Assembly: GCF_029238425.1 (NCBI RefSeq)
Contig: NZ_JAQWGB010000101.1
Coordinates: 1 to 64,000, forward strand
Direction of reading: 5' to 3'
Origin: Flavicella sp.
GTDB taxonomy: Bacteria; Bacteroidota; Bacteroidia; Flavobacteriales; Flavobacteriaceae
DNA length: 64,000 nt
How positions within the stretch are numbered: position 1 is the stretch's first letter; every line of letters begins with the position of its first letter. Made by a program: the position numbers and the translations under genes. Positions 36,504 to 47,483 of this stretch are shown in pieces. A model generated the notes under the pieces. That model was not told the DNA's origin, did not search any database, and saw only the letters and a list, made by a program, of their open reading frames with translations.

Positions 36504-37853
36504 TTATAACAACTCCAATTTAAACTGTTCAGAAACTTCCTCTATCAAAACACCAATATCCCCAGCACCCATCATGACTACCACATCGGCATTAGCTTTT
36601 TTCAGCTCCCTATAAACATTAGTTTTATCAACAATTTTTTTCTCCTTTTTCTCAATTTTTCCTAACAACCAATCAGAAGTAACTCCTTCCATCGGCAATT
36701 CTCTTGCAGGGTAAATATCCAACAACAACAGCTCGTCAAATCTAGCCAAACTTTTTGCAAATTCCTCAACAAAATCGCTCGTTCTGCTATATAAATGTGG
36801 CTGAAAAACGCCTACTACTTTTTTATTTGGATACATTTCAGAAACGGCATCTGCAACTGCGTCAATTTCAGTAGGATGATGCGCGTAATCGTCAATCAGC
36901 ACAAAGTCATTTGTTTTGATTTTATACGAAAATCTTCTTTTTACACCTCTAAAACTCTTCAAAGCTTCCGCGATAGCATCCAAAGGCAAACCATATTGTT
37001 CCGCCAATGCCACTGCTGCTAAAGCATTTGATAAATTATGTCTTCCTGGCAATGAAAACTCAATATTTTCTTGCATCGAAACAGGTGTTTTTATGGTAAA
37101 ACTGTAAGCTCCATTTTCAACTTTAATATCTGATATCTGATAATCCGCTTCTTCTCCCACAGCATAAGTCAACCCTTCCAAAGGCAATCCTTTGCACACA
37201 ATCAAACGGTCGGTAACTTTTTCTGTAAATTCTCTGAATGAATTTTCCAACACTTCCTTTTCACCATAGATATCCAAATGATCTGCATCCATTGAAGTCA
37301 CACAGGCTAAATTCGGAGACAACTGTAAAAAAGAACGATCAAATTCGTCTGCCTCTACCACAGACACTTTATCTGATCCTAGGATCAAATTAGAGCTATA
37401 ATTTTCTGTTATTCCGCCTAAAAATGATGTAGCCCCCGTACCCGTAGCTTTCATAATATGACCTAATATAGAAGAGGTTGTTGTTTTACCATGAGTACCT
37501 GCAACTCCCAAACAAAAGGTGTTTTTAGTAATTTCTCCTAAAACTTGTGCTCGTTTTAATGTCGTAAAACCAGCATCTAGAAAAAAGTTCAACTCGCTAT
37601 GGTCTTTTGGTACTGCTGGAGTATATACAATCAAAGTTCCAGCACTTTCCTTAAACACATCAGGAATCAACTCTAAAGAATCATCAAAATGGATTTCAGC
37701 ACCTATTTCAACCAAAGCATCTGTTATCTCTGTTGGCACCTTATCATAACCGGCCACTTGCTTTCCATTTGCACAAAAATACCTAGCAATAGCAGACATT
37801 CCAATCCCGCCAATTCCTATAAAATAAACCCTATGTATTTTTTCTAAATTCAA
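36504..37853 (-). CDS. murC: UDP-N-acetylmuramate-L-alanine ligase MurC
   Basis: 449 aa. N-terminal UDP-binding FIGIGGIGMSAIARYF, ATP-binding GVAGTHGKTTTSSILG, central VVEADEFDRSFLQL and the C-terminal ligase landmark DDYAHHPTEI. It joins L-alanine to UDP-MurNAc in the cytoplasm with ATP, the first amino acid of the peptidoglycan stem. One base separates it from murG. Confidence 0.97.
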   Translation of the reverse strand: MNLEKIHRVYFIGIGGIGMSAIARYFCANGKQVAGYDKVPTEITDALVEIGAEIHFDDSLELIPDVFKESAGTLIVYTPAVPKDHSELNFFLDAGFTTLKRAQVLGEITKNTFCLGVAGTHGKTTTSSILGHIMKATGTGATSFLGGITENYSSNLILGSDKVSVVEADEFDRSFLQLSPNLACVTSMDADHLDIYGEKEVLENSFREFTEKVTDRLIVCKGLPLEGLTYAVGEEADYQISDIKVENGAYSFTIKTPVSMQENIEFSLPGRHNLSNALAAVALAEQYGLPLDAIAEALKSFRGVKRRFSYKIKTNDFVLIDDYAHHPTEIDAVADAVSEMYPNKKVVGVFQPHLYSRTSDFVEEFAKSLARFDELLLLDIYPARELPMEGVTSDWLLGKIEKKEKKIVDKTNVYRELKKANADVVVMMGAGDIGVLIEEVSEQFKLELL

Positions 37854-37854
37854 T

Positions 37855-38946
37855 TCAATTCTTTTTTAACTCAATAATTCTTTCAAGCTCATTCACTATG
37901 GTCTCTGTTGCATTTGGCAACGCCAAAGATTTGATATTCTCTGTTAACCTTTTCTGCAACTCTTCATCTTTTATCAACTCCTCAAAAACAGTTTCAAAAG
38001 AGGAAATATTAGATTCCTTTATCATCAATGCCGCATTTTCATGAACCAAGGCCAAAGCATTTTTTGTTTGATGATCCTCTGATACATTAGGAGACGGAAT
38101 AAAAACCGTAGGCTTCCCTACGATACATAACTCCGAAATAGAACTTGCTCCTGCACGACTGATGATAAAATCTGCCGCTGCATATGCCAAATCCATCTCT
38201 GCCAAAAACGCATGTGTCTGAACTCCATCTTTCGCATTGTATTTTTTATACTCATCGATATAAAACTTACCCGTTTGCCAAATAATCTGAACTCCACTTT
38301 CATCCAAAAACTCCAACGATTCAGCAATCAATTTATTTACGGCACGAGCCCCTAAACTTCCACCAATCACCAACAAGGTTTTTTTATTCGGATCTAGATT
38401 GAAAAAATCAATCCCTGCATCTCGTTTGGAATCTACTGTCAATAAATTTTGACGGACTGGGTTTCCTGTTTTTGTTATTTTTTCTTTTGGAAAAAACCGA
38501 TCCAAACCATCATAGGCCACACAAATAGAATTTGCCTTTTTAGACAATAATTTATTTGTAATCCCTGGGTATGAATTTTGTTCCTGAATCAAAGAAGGTA
38601 TGTTTTTATTCGATGCTACATACAAAACTGGACCACTAGCAAAACCTCCTGTCCCAACCACAACATCTGGCTGAAACTCTTTGACTATTTTTTTAGATTT
38701 CCAAACACTGCTTAACAACTTTAACGGAAAGGACAAATTATCTACTGTTAATTTTCTTTGTATTCCAGAAATCCACAAACCTTTTATTTTATAACCAGCG
38801 CTCGGAACCTTTTCCATCTCCATACGATCTTGTGCACCTACAAATAAAAATTCAGCCGACGGGTATCGCTTTTTTATTTCATTTGCAATTGCAATCGCGG
38901 GATAAATATGACCTCCAGTACCCCCACCACTGATTAATACTTTCAT
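37855..38946 (-). CDS. murG: UDP-GlcNAc transferase MurG
   Basis: 363-aa GT28 enzyme at the inner membrane face, making lipid II from lipid [20 protein letters not shown] is the N-terminal glycine-rich loop; [16 protein letters not shown] and [16 protein letters not shown] are present, as is the C-terminal sugar-nucleotide site [20 protein letters not shown]. Standard length and place. Confidence 0.97.
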   Translation of the reverse strand: MKVLISGGGTGGHIYPAIAIANEIKKRYPSAEFLFVGAQDRMEMEKVPSAGYKIKGLWISGIQRKLTVDNLSFPLKLLSSVWKSKKIVKEFQPDVVVGTGGFASGPVLYVASNKNIPSLIQEQNSYPGITNKLLSKKANSICVAYDGLDRFFPKEKITKTGNPVRQNLLTVDSKRDAGIDFFNLDPNKKTLLVIGGSLGARAVNKLIAESLEFLDESGVQIIWQTGKFYIDEYKKYNAKDGVQTHAFLAEMDLAYAAADFIISRAGASSISELCIVGKPTVFIPSPNVSEDHQTKNALALVHENAALMIKESNISSFETVFEELIKDEELQKRLTENIKSLALPNATETIVNELERIIELKKN

Positions 38947-38957
38947 TTTTTTATTTT

Positions 38958-40160
38958 TTAATCATGTATTGTTTCATGCAGTATCGACAAAGGATCTTCA
39001 TTCTCCTCTTCTAACTGCTCTTCTGTTACCTCATTCGCTGAAGAAACACTTAATATTATTCCTAACCCAAAACAGGTCATCCAAATAGACGTTCCACCAC
39101 TACTAATCAACGGTAACGTCTGACCCGTTACGGGCAATAAATTTGTTGCTACCGCCATATTAGTCATCGCTTGGAAAATAATTGGAATCCCAATAGAGAT
39201 CACCAACATGGTTCCAAAAACGGTTCCAGCTTTCTTTGCCGCAATCAAAATCCTCATCAACAACAGAAAATAAAACACCAATATGACCAATCCTCCAATC
39301 AAGCCATACTCTTCTATAATAATAGCATAAATAAAATCTGATGAAGATTGTGGCAAAAAATTCTTCTGAACACTTTTACCCGGACCTCTTCCTCCTACAC
39401 CACCAGTAGCTATAGCTATTTTCGCTTTTTCTACTTGATAACCTTCTGTCTCGTTTGGATCAGAAAAACTTTCAATTCTACTTTGCCAAGTATTTACCCT
39501 GTTTGGCATAGCATCTGGAAAAGCTTTGGCTATCAAAATAAAAACACTCAGCGCAGCAATCCCCATACCTAATATAAATAGTATATACTTCACGGGATAT
39601 CCACCCAGATACACTAAGATCAAAATCACAAAAAATATTATTGCCGTAGTGGAGAAGTTTGCTGGTAATATCAACACCAAGGCTAATCCTACTGGAAACC
39701 ATAGTTGTAACAAACTTTCCTTAAAAACAATCGCCTTATTTCTATTTCTCGAAATATACCTAGCAACATACACCATCAAAACCAACGCCGCCAAGGTAGA
39801 AGTCTGAAAACCAACTCCAACTATAGGAACCCGAATCCATCTACTCGCATTGGCTCCTCCAATTGTTTTCCCTTGTGAAAGCGTAAAAACAAGCAGCGCA
39901 ATAACCACAGGATACAATAAAACAGAACCTCCGCTAAAATACCTATAGGGTATTTTATGCACTCCAAACATGATTGCAAACCCCATCAAAAGAAGTGCAG
40001 CATGCTTGATCAAGTGTCCAAATGTTGATCCATTCCCAACAACATACACCAAGTTTGTACTAGCACTATAAACTGGCATAAACGAAAATATTGCCAACAT
40101 AGCCACTAAGGCCCAGATGACTCTATCTCCCTGAAGATGTTTGAATAAACTTTGGATCAT
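38958..40160 (-). CDS. ftsW: Peptidoglycan glycosyltransferase FtsW (SEDS family)
   Basis: 400-aa multi-pass membrane protein (about ten helices). SEDS features: [46 protein letters not shown] in the large extracytoplasmic loop region, and [20 protein letters not shown] near the end. It polymerises lipid II at the septum with its partner PBP, here ftsI. Between murD and murG as usual. A short acidic tail ([14 protein letters not shown]) follows the last helix. Confidence 0.96.
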   Translation of the reverse strand: MIQSLFKHLQGDRVIWALVAMLAIFSFMPVYSASTNLVYVVGNGSTFGHLIKHAALLLMGFAIMFGVHKIPYRYFSGGSVLLYPVVIALLVFTLSQGKTIGGANASRWIRVPIVGVGFQTSTLAALVLMVYVARYISRNRNKAIVFKESLLQLWFPVGLALVLILPANFSTTAIIFFVILILVYLGGYPVKYILFILGMGIAALSVFILIAKAFPDAMPNRVNTWQSRIESFSDPNETEGYQVEKAKIAIATGGVGGRGPGKSVQKNFLPQSSSDFIYAIIIEEYGLIGGLVILVFYFLLLMRILIAAKKAGTVFGTMLVISIGIPIIFQAMTNMAVATNLLPVTGQTLPLISSGGTSIWMTCFGLGIILSVSSANEVTEEQLEEENEDPLSILHETIHD

Positions 40161-40172
40161 TCTATATCTATT

Positions 40173-41510
40173 TTACAAGTGTCTTACAGCATTTTTAAAC
40201 TGCCTTCCTCTATCTTCATAACTCTCAAACAAATCAAAACTAGCACAAGCTGGTGACAACAACACATTATCTCCTTTTGACCCTAATTTGTAGGCCATTT
40301 TCACAGCCTCTTCTGCACTGGTCGTTTCAATCAACAAATCAACCATTCCGTCAAATGTTTGCATAATTTTTGCATTATCCACACCTAAACATATGATTGC
40401 TTTTACTTTCTCTCTTACCAACGGCATCAAATCTAAATAATCATTCCCTTTATCAACACCTCCAACAATCCACACCGTAGGAGCCTCCATACACTCCAAA
40501 GCGTAAAATGTTGCATTTACATTCGTAGCTTTGGAGTCATTTATATATTGAACCCCATTTATTTTTAAGACTTTTTCAAGACGATGCTCTGCTCCTTCAA
40601 AATCCTCCAAGCTCTCTTTGATTACTTGTTTACGCGCCTTCATCATTTGTGCTGCCAATGATGATGCCATCGCATTTTTCGTATTATGTTTTCCTTTCGT
40701 TGCTAGTTTAGAAATATCCATTGTTAAAATTTCTTTGTTTAGTTCTGTTTGTATTTTATTATCGTAAACATACGCTCCGGGTACCCCTTTATTTTCACTC
40801 AATGAAAATGGCACCAACTGCGCTTTTACTTCATGACCCTCAAGCCATTTTATTATTTCAATATCATCCGCATCATAAATCAAATAATCCTTTTCTGTTT
40901 GATTTTTTGTAATCAAGAACTTTGATGCGATATAGTTCTCGTATTTATAATCATATCTATCCAAATGATCTGGAGAGATATTTGTTATTACCGCAATATG
41001 TGGTGCAAAATCAACGATTCCATCTAACTGAAAACTACTCAACTCTAACACATAACTGTCATAATTTTCAGCAGCCACTTGCAAAGCAAAACTATCGCCG
41101 ATATTACCAGCCATTCCGCAATTCAAGCCAGCTTTTTTCAATATATGATGCAACATCATTGTTGTGGTCGTCTTTCCATTTGAACCAGTTATACCGATCA
41201 AAGTAGCCTCCGTAAACTGAGCGGCAAATTCTATTTCAGAAATAACAGAAATTCCTTTTTCTCTCAGACTTACAACCAAAGGAACCGTATCTGGAATCCC
41301 TGGACTTTTCATGACAACATCTGCATTTTCTATCTTATCCAGCGTATGAGCACCTGACTCATATCCTATCTCATATTTAGCAAGAACTTCTTTGTAGTTG
41401 TCTTTTATAACTCCTCTATCAGAAACAAAAACGTCATAGCCTTTTTCTTTAGCCAGCACAGCAGTTCCAACACCACTCTCTCCTCCACCAAGTACAACTA
41501 TTCTTTTCAT
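40173..41510 (-). CDS. murD: UDP-N-acetylmuramoylalanine-D-glutamate ligase MurD
   Basis: 445 aa. UDP-binding VVLGGGESGVGTAVLA, ATP loop GITGSNGKTTTTMMLHHIL, central DHLDRYDYKYENYIASK, and C-terminal YINDSKATNVNATFYAL. It adds D-glutamate to UDP-MurNAc-L-Ala in the cytoplasm. Placed between mraY and ftsW. Confidence 0.97.
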   Translation of the reverse strand: MKRIVVLGGGESGVGTAVLAKEKGYDVFVSDRGVIKDNYKEVLAKYEIGYESGAHTLDKIENADVVMKSPGIPDTVPLVVSLREKGISVISEIEFAAQFTEATLIGITGSNGKTTTTMMLHHILKKAGLNCGMAGNIGDSFALQVAAENYDSYVLELSSFQLDGIVDFAPHIAVITNISPDHLDRYDYKYENYIASKFLITKNQTEKDYLIYDADDIEIIKWLEGHEVKAQLVPFSLSENKGVPGAYVYDNKIQTELNKEILTMDISKLATKGKHNTKNAMASSLAAQMMKARKQVIKESLEDFEGAEHRLEKVLKINGVQYINDSKATNVNATFYALECMEAPTVWIVGGVDKGNDYLDLMPLVREKVKAIICLGVDNAKIMQTFDGMVDLLIETTSAEEAVKMAYKLGSKGDNVLLSPACASFDLFESYEDRGRQFKNAVRHL

Positions 41511-41523
41511 GCTTTTTCTATAC

Positions 41524-42753
41524 CTATCTTAATTTCAATGTCACAACAGTTACTACCGCCAACAACAAACCAATAATGATAAAACGTGCTACTATTTTCG
41601 ACTCATGGTAACCAGACTTTTGATAATGATGATGCAAAGGCGCCATCTTAAAAATCCTTCTACCCTCACCATATTTCTTACGTGTATATTTAAAATATCC
41701 AACCTGCAAAACCACGGAGAAATTCTCTATAAAAAAGATTCCAGCCAATACCGGAATCAATAATTCTTTACGCGTTGCTACTGCAATTACTGCTATAATT
41801 GCTCCTATCGTTAAACTCCCTGTATCCCCCATAAAAACTTGTGCTGGATAGGTATTGTACCATAAAAACCCTACTAATCCTCCAGAGAAAGCACTGATAA
41901 ACACCACCATCTCACCGGAATGAGGGATATACATAACATCCAAATAATTAGCAAAAATGATATTTCCAGAAACCCAAGCAAAAACCCCCAAAGTAAGGAC
42001 TATAATCACCGAAGTACCTGCCGCTAAACCGTCAATCCCATCGGTTAAATTAGCACCATTTGAAACTGCTGTTACGATAAAAATCACAATAGGAATAAAT
42101 ATCAGCCAACCCCATTTTTTAGAAGTATCTCCCATCCATTCTGTAACCACAGAATAATCAAGCTCATTATTTTTTAAGAAAGGAAGTGTCGTTTTAATTG
42201 CTTTTGTTTCCTCTCCAAACACTTTTGGAATTCCACTATCAGTAACCATTTGAATTTCTGCCGCAGGTAACTTTTCTTTCATAGTCACGTTTGGATTAAA
42301 AAACAACATTCCACCAACAATAACTCCTAATCCTACTTGCCCTAAAACCTTAAATTTTCCTTTTAGACCCTCTTTATCTTTTTTGAACACTTTAATATAA
42401 TCATCCAAAAAACCAATAGACCCCATCCAAAGTGTCGTTACCAATAGAATAATGATATAAATATTATCAACCTTTGCAAACAACAGCACTGGAATCAAGG
42501 TGGCAAAAATAATGATAAGACCTCCCATCGTTGGAGTACCAGCCTTTTGCACTTGCCCTTCTAATCCAAGATCACGAACAGACTCTCCAATCTGTTTTTT
42601 TCTTAAAAAATTAATCATTCGCTTCCCATAAATCGTAGAAAGCAACATTGAAAAAATAAACGCCATTGAAGCCCTAAACGAAATATACTGGAACACACCG
42701 GCTCCAATTAAATCGTAGTTTGCTTTTAGGTAATCAAATAAGTAATACAGCAT
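41524..42753 (-). CDS. mraY: Phospho-N-acetylmuramoyl-pentapeptide transferase MraY
   Basis: 409-aa multi-pass enzyme making lipid I. Catalytic landmarks [32 protein letters not shown], and the C-terminal [21 protein letters not shown]. It is about 50 residues longer than E. coli MraY because of an extra periplasmic segment near 155-210 ([20 protein letters not shown]), which I take to be usual in this phylum. Confidence 0.97.
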   Translation of the reverse strand: MLYYLFDYLKANYDLIGAGVFQYISFRASMAFIFSMLLSTIYGKRMINFLRKKQIGESVRDLGLEGQVQKAGTPTMGGLIIIFATLIPVLLFAKVDNIYIIILLVTTLWMGSIGFLDDYIKVFKKDKEGLKGKFKVLGQVGLGVIVGGMLFFNPNVTMKEKLPAAEIQMVTDSGIPKVFGEETKAIKTTLPFLKNNELDYSVVTEWMGDTSKKWGWLIFIPIVIFIVTAVSNGANLTDGIDGLAAGTSVIIVLTLGVFAWVSGNIIFANYLDVMYIPHSGEMVVFISAFSGGLVGFLWYNTYPAQVFMGDTGSLTIGAIIAVIAVATRKELLIPVLAGIFFIENFSVVLQVGYFKYTRKKYGEGRRIFKMAPLHHHYQKSGYHESKIVARFIIIGLLLAVVTVVTLKLR

Positions 42754-42765
42754 GTGGTTATTTTT

Positions 42766-44229
42766 TTATTTTTCTAATGCTATTAATATTTCTTTTATAA
42801 TCTCTTTATCATCGAAGTGATGTTTCACTCCTTGAACATCTTGGTAATCTTCATGTCCTTTTCCAGCGACCAAAACAATATCACCCTGACTTGCCAATTT
42901 CAAAGCCGTTTTGATAGCTTGTTTTCTATCTAAAATAGAAAGCACTTTTTTATCATCTTCTTTAGAAACACCCTCCTCTATTTGATCAATAATTGATTGT
43001 GGATCTTCAAACCTAGGGTTATCAGATGTAAACACGACTTGATCACTCATAGCTGCAGCGATATTTCCCATTTTACTTCTTTTCGAGGTATCTCTATCAC
43101 CCCCACAACCTACGACAGAAATCAAATTTTCTTTTGTAGAACGAATCCCTTCAATAGTCCCTAAAACATTTTTCAAGGCATCAGGGGTATGTGCATAATC
43201 CACAATGGTTACAATTCCTGTTTTAGAAATGGCATATTGGAACCTTCCGTTAACACTTTCAAGCTGACTCATCAACAACAAAACTGAATCGTGTTCCATT
43301 CCCAACTCTACAGCAACTCCATATATCGCCAAAAGATTAGACACATTAAACTCTCCAATCAACTGCACCCACACTTCACTATTCTGAACCTGTAATAACA
43401 TTCCAGAAAAGCTTTTCTCCAAAACCCTAGCTTTATAATCAGCCATAGATTTTAGAGCATAACTTATTTTTTTAGCCTTTGTGTTCTGTAAAAGAATATT
43501 CCCATTCTTATCATCGGCATTAGTTAGAGCAAAAGCATCTTTAGATAAATCATCAAAAAATTTCTTTTTCACATCTCTATACTCAGCAAATGTTTTATGA
43601 TAATCCAAATGATCATGCGATAAATTTGTAAAAACTCCTCCATCAAACTGCAGGCCTTCCGTTCTACATTGATGAATCCCATGAGAACTCACCTCCATAA
43701 AACAATGGGTCACACCCGCATCCAACATCTTGCTTAAATAACTATTTATAGTTACCGAATCTGGTGTCGTATGTGTTGCATCAAAAGATTCTGATCCAAT
43801 TTTTATTTTTACCGTAGAAAGCAAACCAGCTTTTAAACCCGCTTTTTGAAATAAGTCATATAACAAAGTTGCAACTGTAGTTTTACCATTGGTACCGGTT
43901 ATACCAACTAATTTTAATTTCGAAGACGGGTTATCATAAAAATTAGAAGCTAGGTGTGCTAATGCAACATCACTATTGACTACTTTCACATAAGTTACTC
44001 CGTCCATTAATTCGTTTGGTAACTCTTGACAAACTATAACAGTAGCTCCAAGATCAATCGCTTTTCCAATAAACAAATGACCATCAAAAGCAGTTCCTTT
44101 TTGAGCTACAAAAAGAGCGTCAGCCACTATTTTTCTAGAATCAAAAACTATAGCCACAACAGACACATCTGCAACACCAATCTGATCCAAAACAGCAACT
44201 CCATCAAGTATTTCGCTCAATATCTTCAT
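42766..44229 (-). CDS. murE: UDP-MurNAc-tripeptide ligase MurE
   Basis: 487 aa. ATP loop GITGTNGKTTVATLLYDLF, then MEVSSHGIHQCRTEG, HDHLDYHKTF and VDYAHTPDALKNVL. The substrate-selection motif DNPRFEDPQSII (DNPR) is the form that picks meso-diaminopimelate rather than lysine. It acts in the cytoplasm after MurD. It is one base from ftsI, so transcribed and probably translated as a pair. Confidence 0.96.
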   Translation of the reverse strand: MKILSEILDGVAVLDQIGVADVSVVAIVFDSRKIVADALFVAQKGTAFDGHLFIGKAIDLGATVIVCQELPNELMDGVTYVKVVNSDVALAHLASNFYDNPSSKLKLVGITGTNGKTTVATLLYDLFQKAGLKAGLLSTVKIKIGSESFDATHTTPDSVTINSYLSKMLDAGVTHCFMEVSSHGIHQCRTEGLQFDGGVFTNLSHDHLDYHKTFAEYRDVKKKFFDDLSKDAFALTNADDKNGNILLQNTKAKKISYALKSMADYKARVLEKSFSGMLLQVQNSEVWVQLIGEFNVSNLLAIYGVAVELGMEHDSVLLLMSQLESVNGRFQYAISKTGIVTIVDYAHTPDALKNVLGTIEGIRSTKENLISVVGCGGDRDTSKRSKMGNIAAAMSDQVVFTSDNPRFEDPQSIIDQIEEGVSKEDDKKVLSILDRKQAIKTALKLASQGDIVLVAGKGHEDYQDVQGVKHHFDDKEIIKEILIALEK

Positions 44230-46248
44230 TTAGCTTAATTTCAAAATTATTGTAGACCCTTTTACAAGTTTCTTCCCTTTTCTAATTGACTGACTCTTTA
44301 CCTTTCCAACACCTTCAAAAACAACCTTCATTCCTAAATTCTCAAGAACTGAAACAGCATCCATTCCCGCCATACCTCTAACATCAGGCATGATTTTCAA
44401 ATCTTTCTGCAACAATGCATAATACGATTCTGAATCAACCCCCAACTCTTCAATCTCTGGCGTTTTATTCTCTACTTCTTTTTTTATAGGAGCAGAAGCA
44501 TACATCTTTTGCGCAATTTTTTTGAAAACCGGAGCCGCAACAGTAGCACCATAATACCCTTTCTTTTTATCTGGATTATGCACCACTACGATACAAGAAT
44601 ATTTTGGAGCTTCAGCAGGAAAAAAACCTGCAAATGAAGCAGTATATTCTTTATTAGAATACCCCCCCGAATGATATTTACCGCTGGCATCAGTATAAGA
44701 TGGAACATATTTTTTTGCTGTTCCTGTTTTACCAGCCATCGAAAAGTTTGGTGTATAAATATTTGTAGCAGTCCCTTGCTCAACAACTTTTTCCAACACC
44801 CTTCTTAATTTCTTTACCGTCTCCATAGAAGCGATACTAGGGTTGATCACTTTTGGCTCAAACACCTTATCCACCTTCCCTTCTGTCCTAAGAGCACTTA
44901 CAAACCTAGGCTTCACCATAACCCCATCATTTGCAATAGCATTATAAAAAGTTAATGTTTGCAATGGCGTTAATGATATACCATAGCCCCAAGCCATCCA
45001 CTCTAGAGAAATACCATTCCAACGTTTTTTATCTTTAGGAGAAGGAATATAGGGAGCACCTTCACCTTTAATCTCTAGTCCAATTTTTGACCCAAGACCA
45101 ATTTCATGAACCGCATCTACAAATTTTTGCGGATCTTTTTTATAATGCTTCTGAATCAATTTCACTATTCCAACATTAGAAGAAACCTCAATTACCCTAC
45201 TAGCAGAAATCTCACCATACCCACCTCTATGAGAATCTTCAACTTTTTTTCTATGGATATAGATGCGTCCTTTTTCAGTATCGACAACTGTACTCGTATC
45301 AATAACTTTATCCTCTAAAGCAATCAACAAACTGGCAACTTTAAATGTTGAACCCGGTTCATGCGATTCCCAAACGGCATAATTCCTTTTTTCGTAATAC
45401 TTACCTTTTGAAGTCCTCCCTAAATTTGCAATCGCTTTTACAGAACCAGTCTTGGTCTCCATCACAATTACACAACCATGATCTGCCTCAAACTTTTCCA
45501 GCTGTTCTAACAAAGCATGATGAGCAATATCCTGAACATTGATATCAATAGTGGTAATCACATCACTCCCATCCTTAGGCTCTACCTCATTATTATCATT
45601 GATAGGTTTCCATTGATTTTTGGCGATTTTCTGTTTCATACGCCACCCCAAACTTCCTTCTAAATAATCCGTATACGCACCTTCGATACCTACTTCGCCA
45701 CGATAATCATCATAACCAATGGTACGCTCCGCTATTTTCCCGATAGGATGCTCGCGAACTGTTCTTTGTTCCGTAATGAAACCACCTTTATAAAGACCCA
45801 ATCTAAAAATCGGAAAACTCTTTACTTTTAAATAGTCCATATATCCAAGATTCCTAGCAACAAACAAATACCTATTTCTAGTTCTTCTCGCTTTTCTAAA
45901 ATAAGATTGATAATAAGAAGTGGATTTCCCAAACATTTCCGACATCGCTTCAGACAAACCGTGAATGTTTTTCTCAAAAACTTCATCTTTCACAGTAACA
46001 ACATCCATTCGGATATCATATTTTGACATTGAGGTTGCCAATAAACTCCCTCTAGCCGAAACAACATTTCCTCTATTGTAAAAAATAGTATCTTTTCTGA
46101 TAGTCCTATGGGCGGACATATCTCGATACTTATCACCCTCAAGATACTGAATACGAGCTATTTTAATAAAAATCACCAACAAAAAAAGAGTCATCAAGAC
46201 AACTACTATAGATAGTCTACTTAATATGCCTTTTTGTTCCGTACTCAC
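44230..46248 (-). CDS. ftsI: Septal penicillin-binding protein FtsI/PBP3 with PASTA domain
   Basis: 672 aa. N-terminal membrane helix (LSIVVVLMTLFLLVIFIKIARI), dimerisation domain, then the class B transpeptidase with EPGSTFKVASLLIALED (catalytic Ser in STFK), SSNVGIVK and MAGKTGTAKKY. The C-terminal 60 residues are one PASTA repeat (MPDVRGMAGMDAVSVLENLGMKV). It crosslinks septal peptidoglycan with FtsW. The PASTA unit makes it Spo0VD/PBP2x-like, standard for Bacteroidota rather than for E. coli. Confidence 0.95.
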   Translation of the reverse strand: MSTEQKGILSRLSIVVVLMTLFLLVIFIKIARIQYLEGDKYRDMSAHRTIRKDTIFYNRGNVVSARGSLLATSMSKYDIRMDVVTVKDEVFEKNIHGLSEAMSEMFGKSTSYYQSYFRKARRTRNRYLFVARNLGYMDYLKVKSFPIFRLGLYKGGFITEQRTVREHPIGKIAERTIGYDDYRGEVGIEGAYTDYLEGSLGWRMKQKIAKNQWKPINDNNEVEPKDGSDVITTIDINVQDIAHHALLEQLEKFEADHGCVIVMETKTGSVKAIANLGRTSKGKYYEKRNYAVWESHEPGSTFKVASLLIALEDKVIDTSTVVDTEKGRIYIHRKKVEDSHRGGYGEISASRVIEVSSNVGIVKLIQKHYKKDPQKFVDAVHEIGLGSKIGLEIKGEGAPYIPSPKDKKRWNGISLEWMAWGYGISLTPLQTLTFYNAIANDGVMVKPRFVSALRTEGKVDKVFEPKVINPSIASMETVKKLRRVLEKVVEQGTATNIYTPNFSMAGKTGTAKKYVPSYTDASGKYHSGGYSNKEYTASFAGFFPAEAPKYSCIVVVHNPDKKKGYYGATVAAPVFKKIAQKMYASAPIKKEVENKTPEIEELGVDSESYYALLQKDLKIMPDVRGMAGMDAVSVLENLGMKVVFEGVGKVKSQSIRKGKKLVKGSTIILKLS

Positions 46249-46249
46249 T

Positions 46250-46564
46250 TTAGTTAGATTTTGCTGTTACTTTGATTTTTATTGGCGGTGTTTTTGGAGA
46301 CGCCAAGCCTCTCTCTTTTAATTTCTCTCTTACCGAGGATTCCATCTTCATCCTTGTCAAATATGTTCCGGAATCTATATACAAGGATTTCAATTTTTTC
46401 ATTTCCTTATTCATACTGGCAATTTCCATTACTTTCCGATCAGCATTATGAGAACTTGTAATCATGAATAATAAGAGAAACACAACAAAGACGATGATTC
46501 TCCAGTTTTTAAAAGCACCTTCATCAACTAAAAACCCACCTTTTAAAACGTCGTAAATCTTCAT
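46250..46564 (-). CDS. ftsL: FtsL-like cell division protein
   Basis: A 104-aa bitopic protein: short cytoplasmic N-tail, one helix (IIVFVVFLLLFMITSSHN), then a coiled-coil periplasmic tail (MEIASMNKEMKKLKSLYIDS). Sequence alone is weak, but size, topology and the invariant position between rsmH and ftsI identify it. Confidence 0.88.
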   Translation of the reverse strand: MKIYDVLKGGFLVDEGAFKNWRIIVFVVFLLLFMITSSHNADRKVMEIASMNKEMKKLKSLYIDSGTYLTRMKMESSVREKLKERGLASPKTPPIKIKVTAKSN

Positions 46565-46565
46565 C

Positions 46566-47483
46566 TTACTTCTTTTTTTTCAAGGTAGCAATACGAAGCT
46601 TTGCACTTCTTGCTCTGTTGTTAATCTTAATCTCTTCGCGAGTAGGAACAATCATTTTCCCAACATTTTTTAAAGGAACATCTATATTTCCATAAAAATC
46701 TTTTTCTGGCTCCCCTTCAAACAAACCGTTTTTAATAAAACGCTTTACCAATCTGTCTTCTAGCGAATGGTAAGAAATTACACTTAACCTACCATTCACC
46801 TCCAACAACTTAGGGGTCTGTAGCAAAAATTCTTTCAAAACTTCCAATTCTTGATTGACCTCAATTCGAAACGCTTGAAAAATCTGTGCTAATATTTTAT
46901 GTTCTTTTGCTTTAGGTAAAAACTGCTGTAAAACTTCTTTCAACCTAAAACTAGTTACAATCTTTTCTTCTTCTCTTTGCTCCACTATTTTCGCTGCCAA
47001 CGCTCTAGCATTTCGCAACTCACCATATTGAAACAACACATTACTCAATTGCTCTTCTGTATACGTATTCACAATTGTATAAGCAGATAACTCATCTGAC
47101 TTGTTCATTCTCATATCTAACTCAGCATCAAAACGAGTTGAAAAACCACGTTCGGCTTCATTAAACTGATGCGATGAAACACCTAAATCACCAAGAATCC
47201 CATCCACTTTAGTCACTCCATAAAAACGAAGAAACCTAGATATATATCTAAAATTCTCTTGAATCAAAACAAAGCGCTCATCATCAATAATATTTCTTTG
47301 CGCATCTGGATCCTGATCAAAAGCAAATAACTTCCCATTTTCTCCTAAACGACTTAATATCTCTCTTGAATGACCTCCACCACCGAAAGTAACATCCACA
47401 TAAACACCATCTGGCTTGATTGCCAATGCATCTACGCTTTCTTTCAATAAAACTGGATTATGATATCCTTCCATCTCCTTCAT
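46566..47483 (-). CDS. rsmH: 16S rRNA (cytosine-1402-N4)-methyltransferase RsmH
   Basis: 305 aa. YHNPVLLKESVDAL at the N-terminus, SAM-binding VDVTFGGGGHSREIL, ILGDLGVSSHQFNEAERGFS and VISYHSLEDRLVKRF. It methylates C1402 of 16S rRNA. The start overlaps the mraZ 3' end by 26 nt, or 17 nt if the second Met (MEGYHNP) is used; the shorter start matches most relatives. Confidence 0.96.
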   Translation of the reverse strand: MKEMEGYHNPVLLKESVDALAIKPDGVYVDVTFGGGGHSREILSRLGENGKLFAFDQDPDAQRNIIDDERFVLIQENFRYISRFLRFYGVTKVDGILGDLGVSSHQFNEAERGFSTRFDAELDMRMNKSDELSAYTIVNTYTEEQLSNVLFQYGELRNARALAAKIVEQREEEKIVTSFRLKEVLQQFLPKAKEHKILAQIFQAFRIEVNQELEVLKEFLLQTPKLLEVNGRLSVISYHSLEDRLVKRFIKNGLFEGEPEKDFYGNIDVPLKNVGKMIVPTREEIKINNRARSAKLRIATLKKKK